DNA from: Neisseria uirgultaei
Lineage (GTDB): Bacteria > Pseudomonadota > Gammaproteobacteria > Burkholderiales > Neisseriaceae
Length of the DNA: 48,079 nucleotides
NCBI RefSeq assembly: GCF_962719845.1
Contig: NZ_CAUIYF010000013.1
Span: 1-48,079, forward strand
Direction: 5' to 3'
Shown: piece after piece, positions 37,385-45,408 of the stretch
Layout of the letters: each line of letters begins with the position of its first letter
Position numbering within the stretch: the stretch's first letter is position 1
Translations under genes and position numbers: made by a program
Notes under the pieces: model-generated
What the model was told of the DNA's origin: nothing
The model's database searches: none
The model's input: only the letters and a program-made list of their open reading frames with translations

Positions 37385-37406
37385 AAACAGGCTGCCTGAA
37401 AATAAA

Positions 37407-37446
37407 AAGCAGCCTGCACCTTTTGAAAACCAAGTGCAGGCTGCTT
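37407..37446. terminator. Hairpin of AAGCAGCCTGCA copies, pirin terminator
   Basis: AAAAAGCAGCCTGCAC and its inverse (ending TTTTT) flank a 12- to 16-base loop, 15 bases past the pirin stop (minus strand). The core word is a DUS variant of Kingella-type dialect rather than the local ATGCCGTCTGAA. Confidence 0.8.
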
Positions 37447-37460
37447 TTTAGGGCACACGA

Positions 37461-38321
37461 TTAATCCAACCAACCGTATTTCCCTTCGTTGAATTCGCGC
37501 ACGCTTTCAACCAACTCTTCCTGTGTGTTCATCACAAACGGGCCGTAGGCGGCAATCGGTTCGTCAATCGGTACGCCCGAGAGCAACAGGATTTCGGCGG
37601 GTTTACCACCGGTGTTGCGGATGCGGATTTCGCCCGCCTCGCGCTCGAATACGGCCAGCTGGGTTTCGGCGGCGCGTTGGCTGCCGTTGAGTTCCACTTC
37701 GCCGTGGCGGATGACCAAGGCGAGATTGTGGTTTTCGGGCAGACTGAAAACCTGTTCCGCGCCGGGGTTTACGGTTACGTCCCACACGTTCATTTCGGTA
37801 AACGTATCTGCCGCGCCGCGCCTGCCTTGGTATTCGCCCGCAATGATGCGCACGCTGCCGTCTGCAACCACGGGGATGGTGTCCGCGCTGATGTGCTGGT
37901 AGCGGGCGGGGGTGCGTTTGTGTTCGCGCGGCAGGTTGACCCAAAGCTGCGCCATTTCAAACGTGCCGCCGCGAGCGGAAAATTCGGGGCTGTGGAATTC
38001 GTTGTGGACAATGCCGCCACCTGCGGTCATCCACTGCACATCTCCCTGTTTGATAACGCCGCCCCCGCCGCTGCTGTCGCGGTGGGCGACTCCGCCCGCA
38101 TAGGCAATGGTTACGGTTTCAAAGCCCCTGTGGGGGTGTGCGCCGACACCGCGCGGGGAGGCTTGGTTGGGGGCGAATTCCATCGGGGCGGCGTAGTCCA
38201 GCATCAGGAAGGGGCTGGTTTGTTTGTCTTCGCCCATGTGGGAAAACAGCGGAGCGACTTTGAAGCCGTTACCGACCCAGTGGGTTTGCGGGGCATTATA
38301 GATTTGTTTGATGTTACGCAT
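37461..38321 (-). CDS. Pirin family protein
   Basis: Pirins are bicupin metal-binding proteins; some bacterial ones have quercetin 2,3-dioxygenase activity. The 286-aa protein has the cupin metal motif GAHPHRGFETVT and HNEFHSPEFS with conserved His and Glu residues, followed by a second cupin domain (NLALVIRHGEVELNG). It is soluble and cytoplasmic. It is the last gene of a minus-strand run DUF896-DUF924-pirin, read from the divergent HxlR promoter region. A link to quinone or electrophile response is inferred from that neighbour. Gene boundaries are marked by non-native uptake words. Confidence 0.93.
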   Translation of the reverse strand: MRNIKQIYNAPQTHWVGNGFKVAPLFSHMGEDKQTSPFLMLDYAAPMEFAPNQASPRGVGAHPHRGFETVTIAYAGGVAHRDSSGGGGVIKQGDVQWMTAGGGIVHNEFHSPEFSARGGTFEMAQLWVNLPREHKRTPARYQHISADTIPVVADGSVRIIAGEYQGRRGAADTFTEMNVWDVTVNPGAEQVFSLPENHNLALVIRHGEVELNGSQRAAETQLAVFEREAGEIRIRNTGGKPAEILLLSGVPIDEPIAAYGPFVMNTQEELVESVREFNEGKYGWLD

Positions 38322-38401
38322 GGTGTTTTCCTTTCTTGGTGCGTAGTGGTAGGGGTGCAGGCTGCTTTTCGGGTGTTTCAGGCAGCCTGAAACGGACGTT
38401 T

Positions 38402-38938
38402 TCAGAACGACGAGCCTTCCTGTTGCAGAAATTCCAACTCTTCCGCCGTACTGTCGCGGCCGAGTACGGCGTTGCGGTGCGGGTAGCGGCCGAAGCGGTC
38501 GATGATGGCTTTGTGCTGTTCTTCATGCACCAAAGCGTGAGCAGCGTGTTCGGTGAAGAGTGCCAGCGCGAGAACGTGGATTTTGCGGCTTTCGCTGTGC
38601 ATCAGCGGCATCAGCATCATGTGCCGCCATGTGTCGGGCAGGCCGGAAAATCCCGGTTGCGTGGCGGCTTCCTGTGCCAGCACTTGCGCCATAGCGTCGC
38701 AGGCGAAGGCTTGCGGGTTGTTGCGGAACAGGTTACGCGAGAATTGGTCCAGCACGATGATTTCCGCCAGGCGGCCGTCAAACGTGGCGCGCCATTCGTA
38801 CAGTTCGGCGCGGGCTGCCTGTTGCCAAAGGTCGGCAAAGCGGCTATGGATGGCTTGGTCGAATTCAGCGCTTTTGGCAAACCAGAAGGGGCGGTTTTCT
38901 TCGGCGAACCAAAAATCGAGTACGGTTTGCGGGGTCAT
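38402..38938 (-). CDS. DUF924 family protein
   Basis: The 178-aa soluble protein starts MTPQTVLDFWFAEEN and contains LDQFSRNLFRN and HMMLMPLMHSES, which are hallmark motifs of the DUF924 family (COG3803), of unknown biochemical role. It lies between DUF896 and pirin on the same strand. An overlapping mixture of AGGCAGCCTGAA and its inverse form lies just past its stop (38378-38391). AAAGGA precedes the ATG. Confidence 0.9.
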   Translation of the reverse strand: MTPQTVLDFWFAEENRPFWFAKSAEFDQAIHSRFADLWQQAARAELYEWRATFDGRLAEIIVLDQFSRNLFRNNPQAFACDAMAQVLAQEAATQPGFSGLPDTWRHMMLMPLMHSESRKIHVLALALFTEHAAHALVHEEQHKAIIDRFGRYPHRNAVLGRDSTAEELEFLQQEGSSF

Positions 38939-39007
38939 GGAATGTCCTTTCTTTACGGATAATGGGATGCAGGCTGCTTTTCGGGTTTTCAGACAGCCTG
39001 AAAAATC

Positions 39008-39235
39008 TTACGGCATGCCCGCTGCCTGTGCGTCGCGCAGTTTGGAAGGGGTAACGTCGCGGCCGTCGGGGTCGATGACGGTAACGCTAGCCAGATGCGC
39101 TTTCAATTGGCCGGTTACGGCTTGGATGTAGCTCTGGCGTAGGATGTCGCGCTCGGCAAGTTCCTCTGCGGTCAATGCGCGGGTTTTGGCGGTGCGTGCC
39201 AGTTCGTTGATGCGGTCAAGTTCTAAAATACGCAT
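39008..39235 (-). CDS. DUF896 family small protein
   Basis: The 75-aa protein begins MRILELDRINELARTAK and ends near IDPDGRDVTPSKLRDAQ, the pattern of the DUF896 family (B. subtilis YnzC-like), a small helical protein of uncertain role. AAGGA precedes the ATG at 39235; upstream open frame has no ribosome site. It is the first of the minus-strand run and is divergent from the HxlR-type gene, with about 107 bp between starts. Confidence 0.85.
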   Translation of the reverse strand: MRILELDRINELARTAKTRALTAEELAERDILRQSYIQAVTGQLKAHLASVTVIDPDGRDVTPSKLRDAQAAGMP

Positions 39236-39342
39236 GATTTTATCCTTTCTTCTCGATATATTTTGTTGCGTTGGAGCGTATTGTATAGGTAGAATTATTT
39301 TAAACAAGTACGCACATTTTTTATACTGTGAAGAAAAGCACA

Positions 39343-39696
39343 ATGGCCATTGAAAATATTGAAGATTATCCCGAACGCTGCCCTGTTCACACCGTGCTCG
39401 ACCTCATCGGCGGCAAATGGAAGGTACTGATTTTGTACCACCTGATGGACGGCACGCGCCGCTTCAACGAACTGCAACGCTGTATGCCCACCGTTACCCA
39501 GCGGATGCTGACCCTGCAACTGCGCGAACTGGAAGCGGACGGCATCGTCCACCGTGAGGTGTATCCGCAGGTGCCGCCCAAGGTGGAATATTCGTTGACC
39601 GCTTTTGGCCGCACGCTCAAACCTGTCGTCCGCTCCATGCACGACTGGGGAGAGGCACACGCGGCGGAGTGTGCAGAACACAAAAAGGCCGTCTGA
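39343..39696 (+). CDS. HxlR-type winged-helix transcriptional regulator
   Basis: The 117-aa protein has the HxlR (DUF24) winged-helix pattern: GGKWKVLILYHL, RFNELQRCMPTVTQRMLTLQ and the wing YPQVPPKVEYSLTAFGR. A conserved Cys near the N terminus (ERCPVH, C13) is the position used for quinone or aldehyde sensing by relatives such as YodB or HypR. It probably represses the divergent DUF896-DUF924-pirin genes and itself. An alternative GTG start lies five codons upstream. The stop TGA lies within the uptake word AGGCCGTCTGAA. Confidence 0.88.
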   Translation: MAIENIEDYPERCPVHTVLDLIGGKWKVLILYHLMDGTRRFNELQRCMPTVTQRMLTLQLRELEADGIVHREVYPQVPPKVEYSLTAFGRTLKPVVRSMHDWGEAHAAECAEHKKAV

Positions 39697-39749
39697 AACG
39701 GCATCCCAGCAAAACCAAACGCATATCCAGCATTCCCCAATAGCACTAA

Positions 39750-39778
39750 AAGCAGCCTGCACTTTTTTCAGACGGCCT
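39750..39778. repeat. Right border of cassette: mixed uptake words
   Basis: AAGCAGCCTGCA (39750-39761) is followed by inverse AGGCCGTCTGAA (39767-39778). The same dialect word marks the left border at 37407, in the same orientation. Confidence 0.7.
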
Positions 39779-39807
39779 GCTTTTTCGTAATTACCAGTTA
39801 AAACAAT

Positions 39808-42519
39808 ATGATGCAAAACAGCTTCTCCCAGCAAGTCGCCCCTCCCCGATACCGCCTGACCAAACTCGGCGAACAAATGGCGCGCCTGCCCATCGACCCG
39901 AAAATCGCGCGCATTTTGTTGGCGGCGAAGAAGCACGACTGCATGGCGGAAATATTGGTGATTGCGTCCGCGTTGTCGATTCAAGACCCACGCGAACGGC
40001 CGCTGGAGGTACGCGATGCCGCCGCCAAGGCGCACGAGCGTTTTACCGACAAGCAGTCCGATTTCCTTGCCTACCTGAACATTTGGGACAGCTTCCAGCG
40101 CGAGCGCGACAAAGGTTTATCCAACAAGCAGCTGGTGCAATGGTGCCGCCAATATTTCCTGTCGCACCTGCGGATGCGCGAATGGCGCGAATTGCACCAC
40201 CAGCTTGCCCAAACCGCGATTGAAATGGGTTTGACCACCAAAGAAGCCGCGTTTAGACAACCTCCTTCCCAAGAACAATTAAGGCCGTCTGAAAGCCAAG
40301 GCGACCAAGATTTAGCGGCCAAACTCAAACAAAAACAACTGGATAAGAAACAACACCGCGCCCAAATCCGCGCCGCAAAAGAAGCCGGCTACGAACAAAT
40401 CCACCGTGCCCTGCTGACCGGCCTTATCGCCAACGTCGGCATGAAATCGCCCGACGGCAACGACTACACCGGCGCGCGCGGCAGCCGTTTCCACCTTTTC
40501 CCCGCCTCCGCCCTGTTCAAAGCCAAACCCAAATGGGTGATGGCGGCAGAACTCGTTGAAACAACAAAGCTTTATGCTCGCGACGTAGCCGCCATCCAGC
40601 CCGAATGGATCGAGCAGGAAGCCCCGCACCTCGTCCGCTACCACTATTTCGAGCCGCACTGGGAACAAAAACGCGGCGAAGTCATCGCCAGCGAACGGGT
40701 TACGCTCTACGGCCTGACCGTCTTGCCGCGCCGCCCCGTGTCCTATGGCAGAATCGCCCCCGAAGAAGCCCGCGAAATCTTTATCCGCAGCGCGTTGGTG
40801 GCGCAGGAATGCGATTTGAAAGCGGAATTTTTTGTCCACAACAAAAAGCTGATTAAGGAAATTACCGAACTCGAACACAAATCGCGCAAGCAAGACGTAT
40901 TGGTCGATGACGAAGCCTTGTTTGCGTTTTATAACGAACGGCTGCCCGATTTTTATACGGCGGACGCGGTTTCAGACGGCATCAAAACACAAATGCCGTC
41001 TGAAAAACGCAAACCCCTCCCCCTTGCCGATATCCGCACCTTTGAAGCCTGGCTCAAAACCGCCGAGCGCAACAATCCGCGCCTGCTGTTCCTCAGCCGC
41101 GACGATTTGATGCAACACGCCGCCGCGCACATTACCGAAGAGCAATTCCCAAAATTCTGGCAAACCGCAGACGGCAAATTCAAACTCAGCTACCGCTTCG
41201 AGCCGCACCACCCGCTCGACGGCGTGACCATGACCGTGCCTCTGACCGTCCTCAACCGCCTACACGCGCCGTCGCTCGAATGGCTGGTGCCCGGTATGTT
41301 GCGCGAAAAAATCCAGCTGCTGATTAAAGCCCTGCCGAAGCAAATCCGCCGCATTTGCGTGCCCGTCCCTGATTTCATCACCAAATTCCTCGAAAGCAAT
41401 CCCGACCGCCAAGCGGCCATCATTCCCCAGTTGGCGCACTTTATCGCCAGAAGCACCGGCGATATGCGGATTCTCGAGCAAATCGACCAAGACGCATGGG
41501 CGGCGCAAGAGTTGCCCGAACACTGCTATCTGAATCTGCGCATTATCGACGACGGCGGACAAGAGCTTGCCGACGGTCGCAAACTGTACGAATTGCAACA
41601 ACAACTCGGCCAAGCCGCCGCCGTCACCTTCCGCGACAACACCCAAGAATTCGAGCGCGACAACGTTACCACATGGGACATCGGCACCCTGCCCGAATCC
41701 ATCAAATTCGCCCGCGGCAAACAACAGCTCACCGGCTACCTCGGCCTGCAAAAAGAAAAAGACGGCCGCATCGCCCTGCGCCTGTTCGACACCATAGAAG
41801 CTGCCGAACAGGCACACCGTCAAGGCGTAATCGAATTGATGAAGCTGCAATTAAAAGAGCAGGTAAAAGATTTGAACAAAGGCATCCAAGGCTTCACCCA
41901 AGCCGCCATGCTGCTCAAACACATCAACGCCGACACCCTGCGCGACGACTTCACCCAAGCCGTCTGCGACCGCGCCTTTATCGGCGAAGACGAGCTGCCG
42001 CGCAACGAAAAAGCCTTCAAAGAACAAATCAAACGCGCCCGCAGCCGCCTGCCCGCCGTCAAAGAAGCCCTCAGCCGCTACCTGCAGGAAACCGCAGCCG
42101 CCTACGCCGAACTCAACGGCAAACTCGGCAAACACCCGCTCACCCACCTCCTAAGACTACGCCTGCAAACCCTGCTTGCCCCCGGCTTCGCCACCCGCAC
42201 CCCGTGGGCACAATGGCCGCGTCTGCCCATCTACCTCAAAGCCATGACCCTGCGCCTCGAAAAATACAGCAGCAACCCCGCCCGTGACGCAGCCCGCGAA
42301 GCCGATATTCAAGAACTGGAACAAATGTGGCAGGAAAAAACCGACAGTTTGGTAAAACAAGGACAACCCGTTTCAGACGACCTCGCCGCGTTTAAATGGA
42401 TGATTGAAGAATTGAGAGTATCGCTGTTTGCACAGGAATTGAAGACACCGTATCCGGTGTCGGTGAAGAGGTTGTTGAAGGCGTGGGAAAATATCAACTT
42501 GACTAAAATTGTGCCATAA
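39808..42519 (+). CDS. hrpA: HrpA, C-terminal portion of the split gene
   Basis: The 903-aa ORF continues the HrpA family from RYRLTKLGEQMARLPIDPK (about 14-32) to the C-terminal MIEELRVSLFAQELKTPYPV. It has the winged-helix, helical bundle, OB-fold (KWVMAAELVETTKLYARDVA) and the family's long C-terminal extension. Together with the N half (463 aa) this equals the usual near 1300-residue length. The first dozen residues may not be native. No ribosome site is seen before the ATG, so expression is doubtful. In-frame DUS copies lie at 40282 and, as an inverted pair, at 40971-41004; the pair encodes an extra stretch (VSDGIKTQMPSE) not present in E. coli. Confidence 0.85.
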   Translation: MMQNSFSQQVAPPRYRLTKLGEQMARLPIDPKIARILLAAKKHDCMAEILVIASALSIQDPRERPLEVRDAAAKAHERFTDKQSDFLAYLNIWDSFQRERDKGLSNKQLVQWCRQYFLSHLRMREWRELHHQLAQTAIEMGLTTKEAAFRQPPSQEQLRPSESQGDQDLAAKLKQKQLDKKQHRAQIRAAKEAGYEQIHRALLTGLIANVGMKSPDGNDYTGARGSRFHLFPASALFKAKPKWVMAAELVETTKLYARDVAAIQPEWIEQEAPHLVRYHYFEPHWEQKRGEVIASERVTLYGLTVLPRRPVSYGRIAPEEAREIFIRSALVAQECDLKAEFFVHNKKLIKEITELEHKSRKQDVLVDDEALFAFYNERLPDFYTADAVSDGIKTQMPSEKRKPLPLADIRTFEAWLKTAERNNPRLLFLSRDDLMQHAAAHITEEQFPKFWQTADGKFKLSYRFEPHHPLDGVTMTVPLTVLNRLHAPSLEWLVPGMLREKIQLLIKALPKQIRRICVPVPDFITKFLESNPDRQAAIIPQLAHFIARSTGDMRILEQIDQDAWAAQELPEHCYLNLRIIDDGGQELADGRKLYELQQQLGQAAAVTFRDNTQEFERDNVTTWDIGTLPESIKFARGKQQLTGYLGLQKEKDGRIALRLFDTIEAAEQAHRQGVIELMKLQLKEQVKDLNKGIQGFTQAAMLLKHINADTLRDDFTQAVCDRAFIGEDELPRNEKAFKEQIKRARSRLPAVKEALSRYLQETAAAYAELNGKLGKHPLTHLLRLRLQTLLAPGFATRTPWAQWPRLPIYLKAMTLRLEKYSSNPARDAAREADIQELEQMWQEKTDSLVKQGQPVSDDLAAFKWMIEELRVSLFAQELKTPYPVSVKRLLKAWENINLTKIVP
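40971..41004. repeat. In-frame inverted DUS pair inside hrpA
   Basis: Inverse DUS (40971-40982) and ATGCCGTCTGAA (40993-41004) lie within a coding region and form a hairpin with 10-base loop. It is translated as VSDGIKTQMPSE. Confidence 0.85.
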
Positions 42520-42556
42520 TAAAAGTCATACTTTCTAAACAAATAAGGAATTTAAG

Positions 42557-43639
42557 ATGTGTAAATCTTATAAAGAAAAAATTCAAACTAAAATTGATAT
42601 CCTGAGTAAAATGTTACCAATCGACACAGAAATTCAAGTTTCTGGGAAAATTCCTACTTCTGTGTCTTCTGAATTTATCACAAACAGGGAACAAGGCGAT
42701 TGGGCAGAACGAGTAGTATCGAATGCAATAAACCAAAATGAAAACTATATTGCTGTCAAATATGGTCGTTCTGAAGAGTTGTCTGCAGGAGATGATGGTT
42801 TTAAAGAGTTCTATTCAGATTACCAAAACGAACTTAATAATATTGGGAAATTACCTGACTTGTTAGTATTTAAGAAAGCTGATTATTTCCCAGGAATTGA
42901 AAAAGACGATGACAGTATTAAGAAAGCTATTTGTGCCATAGAAGTTAGATCAAGTAGTTTTCTTATTGATAAATATAATAATTTCATGATTGATAGGAAT
43001 CACATCGCTAGCAATAAAATAGAAACCTTACGAGAAAAAATTTTTAACAGCGAAACCCTTAATTCACTGTTATTATCTAAAAATAAAGTTATCTATGATA
43101 TATTGAAAAATTCAACCATTGATGAATTTAAAAATGGAGCAACATTTAAATTTAGAAAACTGTCTTCCACTCCAGATTTAGTTAAGCTATCAGAAATCCT
43201 AAAAGAAATTAAAGACAATATAAAAATTATTCAAAAAAGAGACTATTTGAGCATTACTCCAAAACTTGAGGATATTGCACTAGTAAATAGATGGATTCAA
43301 CATTTTGATGTCCCCCATTATTATTTACAAGTATTTTTTGATAAGGCTTATATTATTTCTTTTGATGATATTTTGAACCTGAGTTCTGATCACAATAATG
43401 AAGGAAGAAAATTCTCAATCGAAAAAGATACAAAAAATCAAGGAAAAACCACAATAAAAATTGATGTGAACACTCAAGAATCTAAACTAATTATAGATGA
43501 GATTTCTATGCCTAGACACTATTCCAACATGAAAGAACTTGATAGAGGAAGGCTTCTCTTCTATATAAAATTTGATGATAGTAATTCTAAATTAAGTAAT
43601 CATATTTTAGAGGAAGTATTTAATGAATATTCAAGATAA
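42557..43639 (+). CDS. Type II restriction endonuclease, AccI-like
   Basis: The 360-aa protein has a PD-(D/E)xK-type core: PD at 100-101 (LPDLLVF) and EVR at 129-131 (CAIEVRSSSF), with Arg in place of the usual Lys. Flanking GDWAER and the VPHYYLQVFFDKAY region fit what I recall of AccI-family enzymes, which recognise a GT-rich hexamer. The exact target is unknown. AAGGAATT precedes ATG. It is strongly AT-rich and overlaps the methyltransferase by 17 bp, a typical restriction-modification pair acquired by transfer. It starts 37 bp after the hrpA stop. Confidence 0.65.
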   Translation: MCKSYKEKIQTKIDILSKMLPIDTEIQVSGKIPTSVSSEFITNREQGDWAERVVSNAINQNENYIAVKYGRSEELSAGDDGFKEFYSDYQNELNNIGKLPDLLVFKKADYFPGIEKDDDSIKKAICAIEVRSSSFLIDKYNNFMIDRNHIASNKIETLREKIFNSETLNSLLLSKNKVIYDILKNSTIDEFKNGATFKFRKLSSTPDLVKLSEILKEIKDNIKIIQKRDYLSITPKLEDIALVNRWIQHFDVPHYYLQVFFDKAYIISFDDILNLSSDHNNEGRKFSIEKDTKNQGKTTIKIDVNTQESKLIIDEISMPRHYSNMKELDRGRLLFYIKFDDSNSKLSNHILEEVFNEYSR

Positions 43640-45173
43640 TTATATTCAGAGCATTCCTTTATCTCATAGAAAATCATTCTGCCAGTTTTATACGCCTCAT
43701 AAAGCTGCAGATTTAATGATGTCTTGGCTAATGGAGATTTCTCCTGATAGTATTTATGACCCTGCTTTTGGGATGGGGGCATTTTATAAATCTGCGAGAA
43801 AGAATAATTATAAAGGGTTATTTATTGCTGATGAATTAGATAATATTTCATTTAATTTCTATAAATCAAATACAATTATGGATAAAAATTTAGATTTAAG
43901 AAATACTGATTATTTCCTAGAATGGTCTAATAAGTATGATGCAATTATATGCAATCCCCCCTACTCTAGATTTCAAAAATTTAAAAATCGTTCTAATGTA
44001 TTTAATAAATTAAAAAATATATTTGGAAAACATATTTCTGGTCACACCAATATTTCTTCCGCATTTTTATTAAAATCCATATCCGAATTAAAACAAGGCG
44101 GCAGACTTGCCTATATTATGCCTGTAGAATTTTTAAGCACTAGATATGGAGAAACTGTGAAAGAAATAATGCTTGAACAAGGACATATTTATGAAATAAT
44201 TTATATTCAAGATGAGGATAATACTTTTAAATCCGTTACAACTACTGCATGTATAGTATTATTTGAAAAAACTATTCCCAAATCGAAAATTACTAAATTT
44301 TCTGTAATCACTGATGCTACTCATTTTAACATTGACTCTTTAAAAGAAATATATCTTGACGACCTAAATCCAAAAGATAAATGGCTACCATTGTTTTATG
44401 CGAAAAACGACGAAATAAATGATTTTCGTGATTATGAATTAGAATTCAAAGACTTTGTTAGATTATCAGAATACGGAAAATTTAAACGTGGTATTGCAAC
44501 AGGAGCTAATGAGTTTTTTTCATTGAATAAATCACAAATAAATGACTATAATTTAAAAGAAAATGAAATATCAATATGCATATCGAAGAGTACACAGATA
44601 AAGACCCCTATTTTTACTTCATCAAGTTTGGAAGAGCTAATTAATAATGATTCTTCTATTTTTATTTTCAATCCTAATAGTGACGGTAATTTATCAAAAA
44701 GTGCATTGAATTATATATCCTATGGAGAAAGTAAAAATTATCATAACCGATACTTGACAAAAAATAGAAAAAAGTGGTTTTCTCTTGAACAAAGAAAGAT
44801 AGCTCCTATTTTATTTGGAGTTTTCTCAAGAGATGGCTATAAGATAGTAAGAAATAAAACATCTGCTTTGAATTTAACTTGTTTTCATGGCTTTGAACCA
44901 ACAGAATTAGGCAGATCATATATAGATAAGATATTTATCTTTCTAAAATCTGAATTAGGGTTTAAACTACTCTCAAAAAATAAAAGGAAATATGGTAAAA
45001 ATTTAGATAAATTTGAACCATCTGATTTGAATTCGATACTTCTCCCATCTCCTGATAAATTTGATTTACTTCCAATGGACATTGTATTGGATGAAATGGA
45101 TTATGTTCAGACTAATGGAAAAATTTCTATGAAAACGAATAATTTGATTTACAAATTATTTTGTAATATCTAA
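43623..45173 (+). CDS. N6-adenine DNA methyltransferase (gamma class) of the R-M pair
   Basis: The 516-aa enzyme has motif X QFYTP (21-25), motif I DPAFGMGAF (46-54) and catalytic motif NPPY (111-114), in gamma-class order. It methylates adenine to protect the genome from the endonuclease upstream. A C-terminal part (about 200-516) probably holds the target recognition domain. GAGGAAG lies before its ATG, inside the endonuclease gene. Composition is AT-rich. A target-level match to M.AccI is inferred by linkage only. Confidence 0.9.
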   Translation: MNIQDNYIQSIPLSHRKSFCQFYTPHKAADLMMSWLMEISPDSIYDPAFGMGAFYKSARKNNYKGLFIADELDNISFNFYKSNTIMDKNLDLRNTDYFLEWSNKYDAIICNPPYSRFQKFKNRSNVFNKLKNIFGKHISGHTNISSAFLLKSISELKQGGRLAYIMPVEFLSTRYGETVKEIMLEQGHIYEIIYIQDEDNTFKSVTTTACIVLFEKTIPKSKITKFSVITDATHFNIDSLKEIYLDDLNPKDKWLPLFYAKNDEINDFRDYELEFKDFVRLSEYGKFKRGIATGANEFFSLNKSQINDYNLKENEISICISKSTQIKTPIFTSSSLEELINNDSSIFIFNPNSDGNLSKSALNYISYGESKNYHNRYLTKNRKKWFSLEQRKIAPILFGVFSRDGYKIVRNKTSALNLTCFHGFEPTELGRSYIDKIFIFLKSELGFKLLSKNKRKYGKNLDKFEPSDLNSILLPSPDKFDLLPMDIVLDEMDYVQTNGKISMKTNNLIYKLFCNI

Positions 45174-45331
45174 CTATAGTTTCATAGAAGTACATTATCG
45201 TAGCCTAATCTAGCCACGTGTACCTTTCGACACACACTCCATACAAATCACATAAACTAAAAATTCTTGTGTGTAGAGCGTGTGCGGATAAATACACTCT
45301 TTCTAAACTACACCCTTTCCACTCAAACCAA

Positions 45332-45362
45332 AGGTCGTCTGAAACCCATTTTCAGACGACCT
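45332..45362. terminator. Inverted pair of AGGTCGTCTGAA after the R-M genes
   Basis: AGGTCGTCTGAA (45332-45343) and inverse (45351-45362), followed by TTTT. It is a mucosa-dialect DUS pair, about 160 bp past the methyltransferase stop. The rest of 45174-45408 shows no gene. Confidence 0.75.
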
Positions 45363-45408
45363 TTTACCACTTTGCCAAACAAGAATTTCCGCTGCCCTCT
45401 CCCCAAAC

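Larger units (their letters stand above)
37374..39807. other. Insertion cassette splitting hrpA, with foreign-dialect uptake sequences
   Basis: The cassette sits between the two hrpA halves and holds pirin, DUF924 and DUF896 (minus strand) and an HxlR-type regulator (plus strand). It carries AAGCAGCCTGCA at 37407, 37435 (inverse), 38356 (inverse), 38968 (inverse) and 39750, AGGCTGCCTGAA at 37389, and AGGCAGCCTGAA at 38380. No transposase or target duplication is seen. HrpA sequence on both sides appears nearly complete, so little was deleted. I infer acquisition by transformation and recombination. Confidence 0.75.

Noticed and set aside
42557..45173. Reading the AT-rich pair as a toxin-antitoxin or phage module
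   Set aside because: QFYTP, DPAFGMG and NPPY are methyltransferase motifs, and the partner has a PD-ExR nuclease core.
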